DNA of 64,000 nucleotides from Saccharomonospora amisosensis (GCF_011761185.1 NZ_JAAOYM010000001.1:4650001-4714000), one strand, 5' to 3'. Counted from the first letter of the stretch, positions 8,899 through 18,818 are shown. Notes: a model not told the origin generated them from the letters alone. Numbers and translations are program-made.

Positions 8899-9504
8899 TT
8901 ACTTCGAGTAGAACTCGACGATCAACTGTTCCTGCACCGGAATCTCGATCTGCGCACGTTCGGGCAACTGATGCACAAGAATCCGCAGGCTCGACGGCAC
9001 GACCTGCAGCCACGCCGGAATAGGGCGCTCGCCCATGGCTTCCTTGGCCGCCACGAACGGCAGCGTCTGAAGCGACTTGGGCCGCACGTCGATGATGTCG
9101 AACTTCGAAACCCGGAAGCTCGGGATATTCACCTTCTCGCCGTTGACGAGAAAATGGCCGTGACTGACGAGCTGGCGGGCCTGCCGCCGCGTGCGGGCCA
9201 GGCCAGCACGGTAAACCACGTTGTCCAGTCGCGACTCAAGGATCTGCAGCAGGTTCTCACCCGTCTTGCCAGCGCGGCGGGCGGCCTCCTCGTAGTAGCG
9301 CTTGAACTGGCGCTCCAGAATGCCGTAGGTGTGGCGCGCCTTTTGCTTCTCCTGAAGCTGGAGCAGATACTCGCTTTCCTTGACGCGGCCCCGGCCGTGC
9401 TGGCCGGGCGGGTAAGGGCGGCGCTCGAACGCCTGGTCGCCACCGATGAGGTCGACCTTGAGCCGACGCGAAACGCGCGTCGCGGGGCCGGTGTAACGGG
9501 CCAT
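8899..9504 (-). CDS. rpsD: 30S ribosomal protein S4
   Basis: 201 residues starting [16 protein letters not shown]4 nucleates 30S assembly by binding 16S rRNA. The S4 RNA-binding domain is visible as [20 protein letters not shown] followed by [21 protein letters not shown]. The N-terminal region lacks the zinc-binding cysteines, the usual actinobacterial zinc-free form. It lies 22 bases downstream of rpsK. Confidence 0.97.
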   Translation of the reverse strand: MARYTGPATRVSRRLKVDLIGGDQAFERRPYPPGQHGRGRVKESEYLLQLQEKQKARHTYGILERQFKRYYEEAARRAGKTGENLLQILESRLDNVVYRAGLARTRRQARQLVSHGHFLVNGEKVNIPSFRVSKFDIIDVRPKSLQTLPFVAAKEAMGERPIPAWLQVVPSSLRILVHQLPERAQIEIPVQEQLIVEFYSK

Positions 9505-9526
9505 CTGTTCTTACTCCTCCCGTTCC

Positions 9527-9931
9527 TCAGACCCGGCGCCGCTTCGGCGGGCGGCAGCCGTTGTGCGGCTGCGGGGTCACGTCCTGGATCGTCCCCACCT
9601 CGAGGCCGGCGGCCTGCAGCGACCTGATCGCCGTCTCACGGCCGGAGCCGGGACCCTTGACGAAGACGTCGACCTTCTTCATACCGTGCTCGGCGGCCTT
9701 CCTGGCCGCGCTCTCGGCTGCCATTTGTGCGGCGAACGGCGTGGACTTGCGGGAGCCCTTGAAGCCGACGTGGCCGGAGGAGGCCCACGAAATTACCGCA
9801 CCGTTGGGGTCGGTGATGGAAATGATGGTGTTGTTGAATGTGCTCTTGATGTGGGCATGCCCGTGAGCGACATTCTTCTTTTCCTTGCGCCGGACCTTCT
9901 TGGTTCCGGTCGTGCGTGCCTTGGGTGGCAT
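9527..9931 (-). CDS. rpsK: 30S ribosomal protein S11
   Basis: 134 residues. Typical S11 blocks are [35 protein letters not shown] and the C-terminal [18 protein letters not shown]11 forms part of the 30S platform near the mRNA 3' end. The gap to rpsM is unusually large and is filled by a 61-codon ORF. A GAGGAG Shine-Dalgarno lies between that ORF's stop and the rpsK start. Confidence 0.97.
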   Translation of the reverse strand: MPPKARTTGTKKVRRKEKKNVAHGHAHIKSTFNNTIISITDPNGAVISWASSGHVGFKGSRKSTPFAAQMAAESAARKAAEHGMKKVDVFVKGPGSGRETAIRSLQAAGLEVGTIQDVTPQPHNGCRPPKRRRV

Positions 9932-9949
9932 GGTCTGGGTGACTCCTCG

Positions 9950-10135
9950 TTAGCGCGAGTTCTTCTGGTGGGCCGCAGCGGCTTCACGCTGTCCACGCCG
10001 AATCAACGTGCCGGCGTCGGTGTACAGCTGGCGCAGCGCCATCGGGCGAGCGTAAAGAGCCTTCGGCGACATGTAGGAAGCGCTGCCCTGACGTTGCATG
10101 GCTCCGCCCACGAGCTTCTTGCCCCGGATACTCAC
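9950..10135 (-). CDS. Small basic protein of unknown function between rpsM and rpsK
   Basis: 61-residue frame starting with a GTG that overlaps the rpsM stop (GTGA), a typical translational-coupling arrangement, and ending 18 bases before rpsK. Third codon positions are mostly G or C (about 48 of 61 by hand count), as expected for a coding frame here. The product is basic ([11 protein letters not shown], then [19 protein letters not shown]) with no membrane helix, signal peptide or cysteine. I do not recognise it. Most alpha operons have rpsK directly after rpsM. Alternatively it is a chance frame within a long intercistronic leader. Confidence 0.55.
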   Translation of the reverse strand: MSIRGKKLVGGAMQRQGSASYMSPKALYARPMALRQLYTDAGTLIRRGQREAAAAHQKNSR

Positions 10136-10512
10136 TTCTTGCCCGCCTTCTTCTTGCCCGCGACCGTCTTCTTCGGGCCCTTGCGCGTACGGGCGTTGGT
10201 CTTGGTGCGTTGCCCGCGGACAGGAAGTCCGCGTCGCCAGCGCAGGCCTTCGTAACAGCCGATCTCGATCTTTCGACGGATGTCAGCATTTACCTCGCGA
10301 CGGAGGTCACCCTCGACCTTGAAGTTCTCTTCGATGTAGTCCCGCAGTTTCACAAGGTCGTCATCGCTGAGGTCCTTCACGCGGGTGTCCGCGTTCAGTT
10401 CCGTGGCGGTGATCAGTTCCTTGGAACGGGTACGGCCGATGCCGTAGATGTAGGTAAGCGCGATCTCGAGCCGCTTCTCGCGGGGAAGATCGACGCCAGC
10501 GAGTCGTGCCAT
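10132..10512 (-). CDS. rpsM: 30S ribosomal protein S13
   Basis: 126 residues starting [20 protein letters not shown]. The helix-two-turn-helix region ([14 protein letters not shown]) and the basic C-terminal tail ([20 protein letters not shown]) that reaches toward the P-site tRNA are present. S13 sits in the 30S head and contacts L5 across bridge B1b. Its stop overlaps the GTG of the small ORF downstream. Confidence 0.97.
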   Translation of the reverse strand: MARLAGVDLPREKRLEIALTYIYGIGRTRSKELITATELNADTRVKDLSDDDLVKLRDYIEENFKVEGDLRREVNADIRRKIEIGCYEGLRWRRGLPVRGQRTKTNARTRKGPKKTVAGKKKAGKK

Positions 10513-10722
10513 TGGCGCTCATGCTCCTTCTTCATCGTGTCTCCAGGTCTGCTCCCTGACCATTCCCGGGACGACTCGCTGTCGCACCACCCGCTCTCGC
10601 GGGCGGCGTCCCGGCCCCGGCCTGGAGTCCGGGGGTGAGCCGGTCCCGTCGGCTTTCGCCGCGGTCCGGCAGGTACGGGGAGTGGTTCTCGGCTATGAAT
10701 TCACTCGGACGAGTGCCGGTGA

Positions 10723-10836
10723 TCAGCCCTGCCGCTGCTTGTGCCGCAGGTTGTCGCAGATCACCATGATCCGACCGTGCCGACGGACGATCTGGCACTT
10801 GTCACAGATCCGCTTGACGCTCGGCTTGACCTTCAC
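10723..10836 (-). CDS. rpmJ: 50S ribosomal protein L36 (zinc form)
   Basis: 37 residues from the GTG at 10836: [20 protein letters not shown], then [17 protein letters not shown]. The zinc ligands are visible as C-x2-C plus a later Cys and His, so this is the zinc-binding paralogue. Longer upstream extensions of the frame have no L36 similarity. It follows infA and precedes rpsM with a gap of about 210 bases that holds no other gene I can support. Confidence 0.95.
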   Translation of the reverse strand: MKVKPSVKRICDKCQIVRRHGRIMVICDNLRHKQRQG

Positions 10837-10912
10837 GTCTCCTGCTCTCCTGCTCGTGCTGAGTTGCTGCGTGCCCCCTGGTGGAGGTCTCCCTCCACCA
10901 CGCTCACCGTGA

Positions 10913-11134
10913 TCACTTGTAGCGGTAGACGATGCGACCACGGGACAAGTCGTAGGGCGAAAGCTCTACGACAACCCTGTCCTCCGGCAGAATGCGGATG
11001 TAGTGCTGCCGCATCTTGCCACTGATGTGTGCAAGGACCTTGTGGCCGTTCTCCAACTCGACGCGAAACATCGCGTTGGGAAGCGGCTCGATTACGCGGC
11101 CTTCGACCTCGATGGCCCCGTCCTTCTTCGCCAT
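10913..11134 (-). CDS. infA: Translation initiation factor IF-1
   Basis: 73 residues from the ATG at 11134 ([20 protein letters not shown]). The whole length is the S1/OB fold of IF-1, which occupies the A site during initiation. Family-typical blocks are [20 protein letters not shown] and [19 protein letters not shown]. The frame stays open further upstream but nothing there resembles IF-1. A promoter-like sequence lies about 120 bases upstream, so infA probably begins the alpha-operon transcript. Confidence 0.97.
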   Translation of the reverse strand: MAKKDGAIEVEGRVIEPLPNAMFRVELENGHKVLAHISGKMRQHYIRILPEDRVVVELSPYDLSRGRIVYRYK

Positions 11135-11255
11135 GTCCTCCGCGTTTCGTGATTGGTTGAGCGGTGAGTGCTTGCCTGCCTGGTGGCACGCACGCCACGC
11201 CAATCCCGCTGCCCAGTGGAAGTGAGCATGCTGGAACCGGCGTGATGAGCACGCC

Positions 11256-11284
11256 GAATAGTCAGTGTACGCGCCGCGTGTCAA
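11256..11284 (-). promoter_or_regulatory. Candidate promoter of the infA-rpmJ-rpsM operon
   Basis: On the minus strand TTGACA (11284-11279) is followed after 17 bases by CTATTC (11261-11256), a consensus -35 and a fair -10 element for the housekeeping sigma factor. It would give an infA leader of about 115 bases. Confidence 0.6.
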
Positions 11285-11383
11285 GCCCCCTAAGCCGGGG
11301 TTGCTTGAGTCAGCCGCCTACCAGGTGAACGACTCACGAGTAATGATAACAGCGTTTCGGAGGAGTGCCGCGCTCCCAAATCA

Positions 11384-11433
11384 CGTTTAGCGGGCAAACC
11401 GTGCTTGCCGGGCAACGTTTAGCGGGCAAACCG
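11384..11433 (+). repeat. Two direct copies of the dispersed repeat
   Basis: Cores 11384-11401 and 11416-11433, both CGTTTAGCGGGCAAACCG, in the same orientation 14 bases apart. They lie between the 3' end of map and the infA promoter. Apart from these and the promoter I see nothing in the 11135-11453 gap. Confidence 0.9.
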
Positions 11434-11453
11434 TGGTAAGCGGTGACAGATCA

Positions 11454-12275
11454 TCACTGTTCTGGTTCCGTCAACACCCACGGCCCCTCGTCGGTGACCG
11501 CTACCGTGTGCTCCCAGTGCGCGGCGCGAGATCCATCAGCGGTGACCACCGTCCAGCCGTCTTCCAGCTCGACGGTCTCTGGCGAGCCAGCCGTGAGCAT
11601 GGGCTCGATTGCCAACGCCATACCCACCTCGAGCAGCGGCCCTCGGCCTGGCCTGCCCACGTTGGGCAGGAATGGGTCCATGTGCATTGCCGAACCGATA
11701 CCGTGCCCGCCGTACTCGAGCACCATCCCGTACTCGACACCGTCCTCGGCGGCAGCTCGCCGGGCCGTCTGCTCGATGGCATAAGAGATGTCGGTGAGCC
11801 GCGCGCCCGGGTTGACCGCCCTCACCCCTGCTAGCATCGCGGCCCTGGTGGCCGCCGACAGCTTCTTGTCCGCCTCCGCAACGGCACCGATCTCGATGGT
11901 GACCGCCGAGTCACCGTGCCAACCGTCCAGGATGGCCCCGCAGTCCACCGACAGCAGGTCACCTTCCCGTAGGACACGCGCCGGCGAGGGGATGCCATGC
12001 ACGATCTGCTCGTTCACCGATGTGCAAATCGACGCCGGAAACCCGTGATAGCCCTTGAACGACGGCACCGCGTTGGCTTCCCGGATGGTCTGCTCGGCCA
12101 ACTCGTCGAGTTCTGCCGTGCTTACGCCCGGCGCAGCGGTTTGGACTACGTCACGCAAGGTTCGAGCGACAACCAGACCTGCCGCGCGCATGGCTTCCAG
12201 CTCGCCCCGGCTCTTCACCTCGATGGAGCGATCCCGACGGAACAACTGCCGCACGCGGCGTGGGAGGAGCTTCAC
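11454..12275 (-). CDS. map: Methionine aminopeptidase, type I
   Basis: 273 residues. Removes the initiator methionine from nascent proteins using a dinuclear metal centre. Metal-ligand regions are visible: [20 protein letters not shown] (two Asp), [16 protein letters not shown] (His), GMALAIEPM (Glu) and a final Glu in [13 protein letters not shown]. The substrate His is in HGIPSP. The ATG at 12275 overlaps the adk stop by four bases, which supports this start even though about 17 residues precede the usual type I N-terminus. It is the last gene of the secY-adk-map unit. Confidence 0.96.
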   Translation of the reverse strand: MKLLPRRVRQLFRRDRSIEVKSRGELEAMRAAGLVVARTLRDVVQTAAPGVSTAELDELAEQTIREANAVPSFKGYHGFPASICTSVNEQIVHGIPSPARVLREGDLLSVDCGAILDGWHGDSAVTIEIGAVAEADKKLSAATRAAMLAGVRAVNPGARLTDISYAIEQTARRAAAEDGVEYGMVLEYGGHGIGSAMHMDPFLPNVGRPGRGPLLEVGMALAIEPMLTAGSPETVELEDGWTVVTADGSRAAHWEHTVAVTDEGPWVLTEPEQ

Positions 12276-12826
12276 GAGCGGTTGCCGAGAGCTTCCAGCA
12301 CTCGAGCCGACACCTGGTCCACGTCGCCCACGCCGTCCACCGTCACAAGGATGCCAGAGTAATACTGCAACAGCGGAGCGGTCTCAGAACGGTACACCTG
12401 CTGCCTGCGTCGAATCACGTCCTCGGTGTCGTCCGTACGCCCCCTAGCCAGTAAGCGATCCACCAGCACGTCTTCAGGTACCTGCAGCTCGATCACGGCG
12501 TCCAATGCGGTATCCGACTCCGCGAGCATCTGGGCCAGCACATCAGCTTGCTTGGTGTTGCGTGGGAAGCCGTCGAGCAGGAAGCCCGACTTGGCGTCCG
12601 GTTCCGTGAGCCGCTCCCGCACCATCTCGTTGGTCACCGAATCCGGAACCAGTTCACCGGAGTCCAGGTAACGCTTCGCTTCTCTGCCAAGTGGTGTCTG
12701 CTCCCCTACGTGGGTCCTGAACAGCTCGCCCGTGGAGATATGCGGTACGCCGAGTCGCTCGGACAACGCCGCAGCCTGCGTACCCTTTCCTGCCCCAGGC
12801 GGACCGACTAGAACCACGCGCGTCAT
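12272..12826 (-). CDS. adk: Adenylate kinase
   Basis: 184 residues. Catalyses ATP + AMP to 2 ADP. The P-loop [10 protein letters not shown] is at residues 8-17, the AMP-binding part includes STGELFR and LDGFPRN, and the LID is the short form ([19 protein letters not shown]) without the zinc-binding insertion, as is common in actinobacteria. It overlaps both secY and map by four bases. Confidence 0.97.
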   Translation of the reverse strand: MTRVVLVGPPGAGKGTQAAALSERLGVPHISTGELFRTHVGEQTPLGREAKRYLDSGELVPDSVTNEMVRERLTEPDAKSGFLLDGFPRNTKQADVLAQMLAESDTALDAVIELQVPEDVLVDRLLARGRTDDTEDVIRRRQQVYRSETAPLLQYYSGILVTVDGVGDVDQVSARVLEALGNRS

Positions 12827-14130
12827 CGCAGGAACCCTTCGTAATTGCGCTGCATCAGCTGGCTTTCGATCTGCTTCACCGTGTCGAGACCGACACCAAC
12901 CATGATCAGCACAGCAGTGCCGCCGAACGGGAAGTTCTGGTTCTGACCTTCACCGGTGATCGACAGGAAGAAGTTCGGCAGGATGGCAACGATGCCGAGG
13001 TAGATCGACCCCGGAAGTGTGATACGGCTGAGCACGTGACCGAGGTACTCGGCCGTGGGCCTGCCTGGCCTGATGCCGGGAATGAAGCCACCGAACTTCT
13101 TCATCTCCTCCGCACGCTCATCCACGTTGAAGGTGATCGTGATGTAGAAGTAGGTGAAGAAGATGATCAGCGCGAAGTACATCAGGATGTGCACCCAGCT
13201 CGACTGGTCGACCAGGTACGTCTGCAGGAAGCGTTGCCACCAGGACGCCTCGTTCGGGTTCCCCACGAGCCTGCCGATCAGGTCGGGCAGGTAGAGCAGC
13301 GAGGACGCGAAGATCACCGGAATGACACCGGCCTGGTTGACCTTGATCGGCAAATAGGTGGACGTCCCGCCGTACATGCGTCGGCCGATCATGCGCTTGG
13401 CGTACTGCACGGGGATTCGGCGCTGCCCCTGCTCGACGAAGATGACACTCGCGATGATCGCCAGCCCGAGCACACACACGAAGAAGAACACCAGGCCGCC
13501 CTGGTTGTTCAGGATGTTGCCACCCTCAGCCGGGATGCGCGCGGCGATGTTAAGGAAGATCAACAGCGACATCCCGTTGCCAACGCCGCGTTCGGTGATC
13601 AACTCACCCAGCCACATCATCACGGCGGTGCCTGCCGTCATGGTGAGCACCGTGAGCGCGAGCGCGTACACGCTGTTGTCCGGCAGCACCGGCTGGTCAC
13701 AGTCACCGAAAAGCTGACCTCGATCGGCCAGCGCGACCACACCCGTCGCCTGCAAGATCGCCAGCGCGATAGTCAGGTACCGCGTGTACTGGGTGAGCTT
13801 GCTCTGCCCCGCCTGGCCTTCCTTCTTCAACTCCTCGAACCGCGGGATGACCACGGTCAGCAACTGCACGATGATGCTCGCCGTGATGTAGGGCATGATC
13901 CCGGTGGCGAACACCGATAGCTGCAGCAGCGCACCACCGCTGAACAGGTTCAGCAGCGAGAAGATGTTCTGATCTTGAACCTGCGCCTGACAAGCCTGGA
14001 CGTTCGGGTACGACACCCCAGGTGCTGGCATGGTCGCGCCGATCCGATAGACGGCCACGATCATCAGCGTGAACAGGATCTTCTTGCGCAGGTCCGGCGT
14101 CGCGAGAGCCGAGCGGAAGGCGCTGAGCAC
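12823..14130 (-). CDS. secY: Protein translocase subunit SecY
   Basis: 435 residues from the GTG at 14130, with GAGGAGG upstream. The longer frame to 14241 adds a Ser/Arg-rich stretch unlike SecY. The protein starts [20 protein letters not shown] and has the expected ten membrane helices, with typical segments [13 protein letters not shown] and [16 protein letters not shown]. It forms the channel for Sec-dependent export, with SecE encoded at 57053. Two copies of the dispersed repeat separate it from rplO, so secY-adk-map is probably a transcription unit of its own. Confidence 0.97.
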   Translation of the reverse strand: MLSAFRSALATPDLRKKILFTLMIVAVYRIGATMPAPGVSYPNVQACQAQVQDQNIFSLLNLFSGGALLQLSVFATGIMPYITASIIVQLLTVVIPRFEELKKEGQAGQSKLTQYTRYLTIALAILQATGVVALADRGQLFGDCDQPVLPDNSVYALALTVLTMTAGTAVMMWLGELITERGVGNGMSLLIFLNIAARIPAEGGNILNNQGGLVFFFVCVLGLAIIASVIFVEQGQRRIPVQYAKRMIGRRMYGGTSTYLPIKVNQAGVIPVIFASSLLYLPDLIGRLVGNPNEASWWQRFLQTYLVDQSSWVHILMYFALIIFFTYFYITITFNVDERAEEMKKFGGFIPGIRPGRPTAEYLGHVLSRITLPGSIYLGIVAILPNFFLSITGEGQNQNFPFGGTAVLIMVGVGLDTVKQIESQLMQRNYEGFLR

Positions 14131-14264
14131 GCGGGGGACCTCCTCGGCGTCGTCGGCGATCAGCCGACGATCGGCTTGGCCGGCACTGGACCGGCAGGAC
14201 ACACTGTTGCTGGCGGGCAAGCCAGGGGCGCGTCGGGGCACGGGTATCCCGAAGCGTGGCTCCG

Positions 14265-14270
14265 ACTCTA
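14265..14270 (-). promoter_or_regulatory. Possible -10 element for secY-adk-map
   Basis: TAGAGT on the minus strand about 135 bases upstream of secY, a good -10 match, but no convincing -35 is present at the right spacing. Tentative. Confidence 0.3.
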
Positions 14271-14356
14271 ACAGCCCCGCTCAACGCGACATCACGTAGT
14301 GCCGCTTTTGAGCCCGCCTGCCCCGGCTCGCCGCCGCAGCCCGGGCTCGCCGGGCA

Positions 14357-14416
14357 CGTTTAGCGGGCAAACCGTGGTGAGGGGACCCGATGGGAACGCG
14401 TTTAGCGGGCAAACCG
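14357..14416 (+). repeat. Two direct copies of the dispersed repeat
   Basis: Cores 14357-14374 and 14399-14416, both CGTTTAGCGGGCAAACCG, same orientation, 24 bases apart, between rplO and secY. Like the pair at 11384-11433, these copies are tandem rather than inverted. Confidence 0.9.
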
Positions 14417-14435
14417 CGGTAAGGGGAGCTGGCAT

Positions 14436-14488
14436 GGAACGGCCCGGAGGGGTTTCCCTTTGGGTGGGTTCTCCTCCGGGCCGGTTCC
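14436..14488 (-). terminator. Hairpin after rplO, possible terminator of the spc unit
   Basis: Inverted repeat: GGAACGGCCCGGAGG (14436-14450) pairs with CCTCCGGGCCGGTTCC (14473-14488) with one bulged base. It starts a few bases after the rplO stop. There is no T-run, so it is a candidate only. Confidence 0.5.
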
Positions 14489-14494
14489 GCTCAC

Positions 14495-14938
14495 TCAGAG
14501 CTTGGTGGCCGAGCCACCTGCCGCCTCGAGCTTCTCCTTCGCCGAGTTGGAGAAGGCATCGGCGGTCACATCCAGCTTGACGCCGTTCAGCTCACCGTTA
14601 CCGAGCACCTTCACCAGCTCGTTCTTGTGCACCAGGCCGCGGGCGACAAGTTCCTCCTTGCCGACCTTGCCACCGTCGGGGAACACCCGGGCCAGGTCGC
14701 CCACGTTCACCGCCTGGTACTCGGTGCGGAAGCGGTTCTTGAAGCCACGCAGCTTCGGCAATCGCATGTGAATGGGCATCTGCCCACCCTCGAAGCCGGC
14801 TGGCACATTCTTACGGGCCTTGGTGCCCTTCGTGCCGCGACCGGCGGTCTTGCCCTTCGAGCCCTCACCACGGCCGACCCGGATCTTCTCCCGGTTGGCG
14901 CCAGGAGCGGGCCTGAGGTGATGGATCTTGATGGCCAT
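14495..14938 (-). CDS. rplO: 50S ribosomal protein L15
   Basis: 147 residues. The N-terminal glycine-rich basic arm ([20 protein letters not shown]) and [20 protein letters not shown] are diagnostic. L15 helps late 50S assembly. Its start overlaps the rpmD stop by one base (TAATG). It is the last gene before the repeat-bearing gap that separates the spc proteins from secY. Confidence 0.97.
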   Translation of the reverse strand: MAIKIHHLRPAPGANREKIRVGRGEGSKGKTAGRGTKGTKARKNVPAGFEGGQMPIHMRLPKLRGFKNRFRTEYQAVNVGDLARVFPDGGKVGKEELVARGLVHKNELVKVLGNGELNGVKLDVTADAFSNSAKEKLEAAGGSATKL

Positions 14939-15120
14939 TACTTGACCTCCTCCACGGTCACCAGGTGCCGCACCGTGTGGATGAGGCCACGCACCTGCGG
15001 GGTGTCATCACGCACGACCGACTGCCGGATCTTGCGCAGACCCAGCGTGCGCAGCGAATCCCTGTGGTTGCGCTTGGTCCCGATCGTGCTCTTGATCTGG
15101 GTGACCTTGAGCTGAGCCAT
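14938..15120 (-). CDS. rpmD: 50S ribosomal protein L30
   Basis: 60 residues from the ATG at 15120 ([20 protein letters not shown]). A longer frame exists upstream but has no L30 similarity. L30 spans the whole length: [20 protein letters not shown], then [20 protein letters not shown]. It is one base away from rpsE and overlaps rplO by one base. Confidence 0.96.
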   Translation of the reverse strand: MAQLKVTQIKSTIGTKRNHRDSLRTLGLRKIRQSVVRDDTPQVRGLIHTVRHLVTVEEVK

Positions 15121-15121
15121 G

Positions 15122-15757
15122 TCAGACCCCCTGCCCCGCACGCTGGCGCAGCATCCGGGCCGGTGCCACGTCCTCCAGCGGAAGACCACGGCGCGCCGCG
15201 ACCTCCTCCGGACGCTGCAGGTCCTTCAGTGCCCGCACGGTCGCGTGCACGATGTTGATCGCGTTGTCGCTGCCGAGCGACTTGGACAGCACGTCGTGCA
15301 CGCCCGCGCACTCGAGCACCGCACGAACCGGCCCTCCCGCGATAACTCCGGTACCAGGGCTGGCCGGGCGCAGCAGCACGACACCGGCGGCCTCCTCACC
15401 CTGCACAGGGTGGGGAATGGTGCCTGCGATGCGAGGCACGCGGAAGAAGTTCTTCTTCGCCTCCTCGACACCCTTGGCGATGGCCGCGGGCACTTCCTTG
15501 GCCTTGCCGTAGCCGACGCCGACCTGTCCGTCCCCGTCACCGACGACGACCAGCGCGGTGAAGCTGAAGCGCCGACCACCCTTGACGACCTTGGCCACTC
15601 GGTTGATCGCTACGACGCGCTCGAGGTGCGGGGTCTTGTCCTGGGCCGCCCCGCCACGGCCACCGTCACGACGGTCCCTGCGGTCCCTGCCGCCACCGCG
15701 CTCGCGGTCGCCGCCGGGTCCGCCCTGGCCGCCGGATTGCCGCGTACGTCCCGGCAT
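15122..15757 (-). CDS. rpsE: 30S ribosomal protein S5
   Basis: 211 residues from the ATG at 15757. The S5 double-stranded-RNA-binding domain ([20 protein letters not shown], then [20 protein letters not shown]) and C-terminal domain ([20 protein letters not shown]) are complete. About 40 residues of Gly, Arg, Asp and Gln precede them ([20 protein letters not shown]), a low-complexity RG-rich extension. S5 takes part in decoding fidelity and mRNA unwinding at the entry tunnel. Confidence 0.97.
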   Translation of the reverse strand: MPGRTRQSGGQGGPGGDRERGGGRDRRDRRDGGRGGAAQDKTPHLERVVAINRVAKVVKGGRRFSFTALVVVGDGDGQVGVGYGKAKEVPAAIAKGVEEAKKNFFRVPRIAGTIPHPVQGEEAAGVVLLRPASPGTGVIAGGPVRAVLECAGVHDVLSKSLGSDNAINIVHATVRALKDLQRPEEVAARRGLPLEDVAPARMLRQRAGQGV

Positions 15758-15794
15758 CAGGCGTTCCTTCCGTTCTCGAGAATGTTGCTCACTG

Positions 15795-16193
15795 TTAGAA
15801 CTCCAACCCCGCCTCGCGGGCGGCGTCGGCCAGCGCGGCGATCCGGCCGTGGTAGGCGTTGCCACCACGGTCGAACACCACCTTGGAGATTCCCGCGTCC
15901 TTGGCGCGGGCCGCGACCAACTCGCCGACCTTGGCTGCCTTGGCCTTCTTGTCGCCCTCGACCGAGCGCACACTCGCTTCGAGGCTCGATGCCGACGCCA
16001 TGGTGTGCCCGGCGATGTCGTCGATCAACTGGACGACGATGTGTCGCGAGGACCGCTTCACCGACATCCTGGGCCGCTCGGCCGTACCGTTGATCTTCTT
16101 GCGCAGCCGGTTGTGCCGCCGGATCTTGCCTTCGCGCCGACGGGTCGAGATGTCCTTGCCGATGGGCTTGCGCTTTGTAACCGTTTCGCTCAT
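15795..16193 (-). CDS. rplR: 50S ribosomal protein L18
   Basis: 132 residues from the ATG at 16193. A GTG two codons earlier, overlapping the rplF stop, is the alternative. L18 carries 5S rRNA into the 50S subunit. Visible blocks are [40 protein letters not shown] and the C-terminal [20 protein letters not shown]. It lies between rplF and rpsE. Confidence 0.96.
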   Translation of the reverse strand: MSETVTKRKPIGKDISTRRREGKIRRHNRLRKKINGTAERPRMSVKRSSRHIVVQLIDDIAGHTMASASSLEASVRSVEGDKKAKAAKVGELVAARAKDAGISKVVFDRGGNAYHGRIAALADAAREAGLEF

Positions 16194-16195
16194 GA

Positions 16196-16735
16196 TCACT
16201 TACCCGTCTTTCCGACCTTGCGGCGGATGCGCTCACCCTCGTAGCGCAGGCCCTTGCCCTTGTACGGGTCGGGGCGACGTAGCTTGCGGATGACCGCCGC
16301 GGTCTGGCCGACCTTCTGCTTGTCGATGCCGGACACCGAGAACCGCGTCGGGCTCTCCACCTTGAAGGTGATGCCCTCCGGTGCCTTGATCGTCACCGGG
16401 TGGCTGTAGCCGAGGGCGAACTCCAGGTCCTGCCCCTTGGCCTGCACGCGGTAACCGACCCCGTGGATCTCCATCCGCTTCTCGTAACCGTCGGTCACGC
16501 CGACGACCAGGTTGTTCACCAAGGTGCGGGTCAGACCGTGCAGCGAGCGGCTCTCCCGCTCGTCGTCGGGACGCCTCACCTGCAACGTGCCGTCCTCGGC
16601 GCGCTCCACCATGATCGGCTCGGGAACGGTGTGCTCGAGAGTGCCCTTGGGGCCCTTGACCGTGACGCGCTGTCCGTCGATGGTCACCTCGACCCCGGAG
16701 GGGACGGTGATCGGCAGCTTACCGATGCGTGACAT
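16196..16735 (-). CDS. rplF: 50S ribosomal protein L6
   Basis: 179 residues starting [20 protein letters not shown]. Two tandem L6 folds are present. The C-terminal signature ([20 protein letters not shown]) binds 23S rRNA near the sarcin-ricin loop and factor-binding site. It sits between rpsH and rplR in the spc region. Confidence 0.97.
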   Translation of the reverse strand: MSRIGKLPITVPSGVEVTIDGQRVTVKGPKGTLEHTVPEPIMVERAEDGTLQVRRPDDERESRSLHGLTRTLVNNLVVGVTDGYEKRMEIHGVGYRVQAKGQDLEFALGYSHPVTIKAPEGITFKVESPTRFSVSGIDKQKVGQTAAVIRKLRRPDPYKGKGLRYEGERIRRKVGKTGK

Positions 16736-16750
16736 GCCAGTCCCCCTTCC

Positions 16751-17149
16751 TCACCAGACGTAGGCGAGGACTTCCCCGCCCACGCCGTTGCGCTTGCACT
16801 GCCTGTCGGTCTGCAGCCCCGACGACGTCGAGATGATCGCCACCCCGAGGCCACCCAGAACACTGGGCAGGTTGGTCGATTTGGCGTACACCCGCAGACC
16901 GGGCTTCGAGACTCGCCGCAGCCCCGCGATGCTGCGCTCCCGGTTCGGGCCGTACTTCAGCTCGACGACGAGGTTCTTGTGCTTCTCGCCCGGCTCTGTC
17001 CGGTAGCTCGAGATGTAGCCCTCGCGCTTGAGGATCTCGGCGATGTTCACCTTGATCTTCGAGTGGGGCAGCACGACCTCGTCGTGGTACGCCGAGTTCG
17101 CGTTGCGCAGACGTGTCAGGAAGTCTGCGATCGGGTCGGTCATCGTCAT
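16751..17149 (-). CDS. rpsH: 30S ribosomal protein S8
   Basis: 132 residues from the ATG at 17149 ([20 protein letters not shown]). A start four codons upstream is possible but atypical. The C-terminal [20 protein letters not shown] is the S8 signature. S8 binds the central domain of 16S rRNA. In E. coli it also represses the spc operon; I cannot see an equivalent site here. Confidence 0.96.
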   Translation of the reverse strand: MTMTDPIADFLTRLRNANSAYHDEVVLPHSKIKVNIAEILKREGYISSYRTEPGEKHKNLVVELKYGPNRERSIAGLRRVSKPGLRVYAKSTNLPSVLGGLGVAIISTSSGLQTDRQCKRNGVGGEVLAYVW

Positions 17150-17225
17150 GGTGACCTTCAACCTTTCTCGCCCTGGTTCCCCGCGTCGCGGGGCCTGTGG
17201 CGAAGTGGGAGTCGGTAGTGAGCCT

Positions 17226-17411
17226 TCACCAGCTGGACTTGTTCACACCGGGAAGCTGGCCGGCGTGCGCCATCTCCCGCAGGCAGACGCGGCAAAGGCC
17301 GAACTTGCGGTAGACGGAGCGCGGCCGCCCGCAGCGCTGGCAGCGGGTGTAGCCCCGAACCTTGAACTTCGGCTTGCGCGCGGCCTTGGCGATCAGAGCT
17401 TTCTTGGCCAT
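17226..17411 (-). CDS. rpsZ: 30S ribosomal protein S14, type Z
   Basis: 61 residues, the short zinc-binding S14. Two C-x2-C pairs are visible in [21 protein letters not shown]. The short length and all four cysteines place it in type Z rather than the long zinc-free paralogue used under zinc limitation. It lies between rplE and rpsH, its usual position. Confidence 0.96.
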   Translation of the reverse strand: MAKKALIAKAARKPKFKVRGYTRCQRCGRPRSVYRKFGLCRVCLREMAHAGQLPGVNKSSW

Positions 17412-17486
17412 CTGCTCAGTTCTCCTGTGTCTTGCGGGACACCCGCGCCCGGCTGGCTTTCCTGAGCGTGTGCACTCGGGTGTCGC

Positions 17487-18059
17487 TCATGACGCCTCCT
17501 TGAACGGGAAACCGAGCTTGCGAAGCAGCGCACGGCCCTCGTCGTCAGTGGTGGCGGTGGTGACGACCGTGACGTCCATGCCGCGAGGGCGGTCGATGGA
17601 GTCCGGGTTGATCTCGTGGAACATCGACTGCTCCGTGAGACCGAAGGTGTAGTTGCCCTTGCCGTCGAACTGCTTCGCGGACAACCCGCGGAAGTCACGG
17701 ATACGCGGCAGTGCGATGGTGAGCAGCCGGTCGAGGAACTCCCACATGCGGTCGCCGCGCAGCGTCACTCGCGCACCGATCGGCTGCCCCTCACGCAGCT
17801 TGAACTGCGCGATGGACTTGCGGGCCCTGCGCACCTCCGGCTTCTGGCCGGTGATGGTGGCCAGGTCGCGGACGGCGCCCTCGATCAACTTGCTGTCGCG
17901 GGCGGCGTCGCCGACGCCCATGTTGACCACGACCTTGACCACACCGGGGATCTGGTGCGGGTTGGTGTAGCCGAACTCCTCGCGGAGCTGCCCTGCGATC
18001 TCTTCGCGGTACCGGATCTTCAACCGCGGTGTCGGATATGTCTTCTCTGCGGTGGTCAT
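17487..18059 (-). CDS. rplE: 50S ribosomal protein L5
   Basis: 190 residues. Family blocks are [40 protein letters not shown] and [21 protein letters not shown]5 binds 5S rRNA and contacts S13 and the P-site tRNA. The start overlaps the rplX stop by one base. Confidence 0.97.
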   Translation of the reverse strand: MTTAEKTYPTPRLKIRYREEIAGQLREEFGYTNPHQIPGVVKVVVNMGVGDAARDSKLIEGAVRDLATITGQKPEVRRARKSIAQFKLREGQPIGARVTLRGDRMWEFLDRLLTIALPRIRDFRGLSAKQFDGKGNYTFGLTEQSMFHEINPDSIDRPRGMDVTVVTTATTDDEGRALLRKLGFPFKEAS

Positions 18060-18373
18060 CAGATGTCCTTGCCGGTCCTGCGCGAGATCCGAACCTTCTT
18101 ACCGTCCTCGCCGATGCGGTGGCCCACCCTGGTCGGCTTGCCATCGGAGTCCACCACCATCACGTTCGACACGTGGATGGGGGCCTCCTGCGTCACGATG
18201 CCGCCGGACTGAGCGCCCCGCTGGGTCTGGGTGATCCTGGTGTGCTTCTTGATGCGGTTCACACCCTCGACCAGAACCCGTTGGCGGTCTGGATAGGCCT
18301 GGATGACCTTGCCCTTCGCGCCCTTGTCCTTGCCTGCGATGACGAGGACGGTGTCGCCCTTCTTCACCTTCAT
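18059..18373 (-). CDS. rplX: 50S ribosomal protein L24
   Basis: 104 residues starting [20 protein letters not shown], which is the KOW motif. L24 initiates 50S assembly at the 5' end of 23S rRNA. It abuts rplN directly and overlaps rplE by one base. Confidence 0.97.
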   Translation of the reverse strand: MKVKKGDTVLVIAGKDKGAKGKVIQAYPDRQRVLVEGVNRIKKHTRITQTQRGAQSGGIVTQEAPIHVSNVMVVDSDGKPTRVGHRIGEDGKKVRISRRTGKDI

Positions 18374-18742
18374 CTAGAGCACCTCCGGCGCGAGCGAGAT
18401 GATCTTCATGAACTTCCGATCGCGCAGCTCGCGCCCAACCGGGCCGAAGATGCGGGTCCCTCGCGGTTCGTTGTCGTTCTTGATGAGGACCGCGGCGTTC
18501 TCGTCGAACCGGATGTAGGAGCCGTCGGGGCGACGCTTCTCCTTCACCGTCCTGACGATGACGGCCCTGACGACGTCACCACGCTTCACGTTGGCGCCCG
18601 GGATGGCGTCCTTGACGGTGGCGACGATGATGTCGCCGATGCCCGCGTAGCGCCGCCCCGAGCCACCGAGCACCCGGATGGTCAGGATCTCCTTGGCACC
18701 CGTGTTGTCGGCGACTCGCAGTCGCGACTCCTGCTGGATCAC
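18374..18742 (-). CDS. rplN: 50S ribosomal protein L14
   Basis: 122 residues from a GTG at 18742 ([20 protein letters not shown]). A longer open frame to 18910 is not L14-like. L14 spans the whole protein, including [20 protein letters not shown] and the C-terminal [16 protein letters not shown]. It lies at the subunit interface. There are 76 bases to rpsQ upstream. Confidence 0.97.
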   Translation of the reverse strand: MIQQESRLRVADNTGAKEILTIRVLGGSGRRYAGIGDIIVATVKDAIPGANVKRGDVVRAVIVRTVKEKRRPDGSYIRFDENAAVLIKNDNEPRGTRIFGPVGRELRDRKFMKIISLAPEVL

Positions 18743-18818
18743 GTCAACTCCTGTATGTCGCGCCGGTTCTCGGTAGACCCGAGCCTGGCGGAACGAACGG
18801 GGCCACTCGAGCCCCTGC

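Noticed and set aside
10513-10722. Possible small gene between rpmJ and rpsM
   Set aside because: An 88-codon frame exists but is Arg/Ala/Pro-rich without a ribosome-binding site or coding bias, so treated as non-coding.
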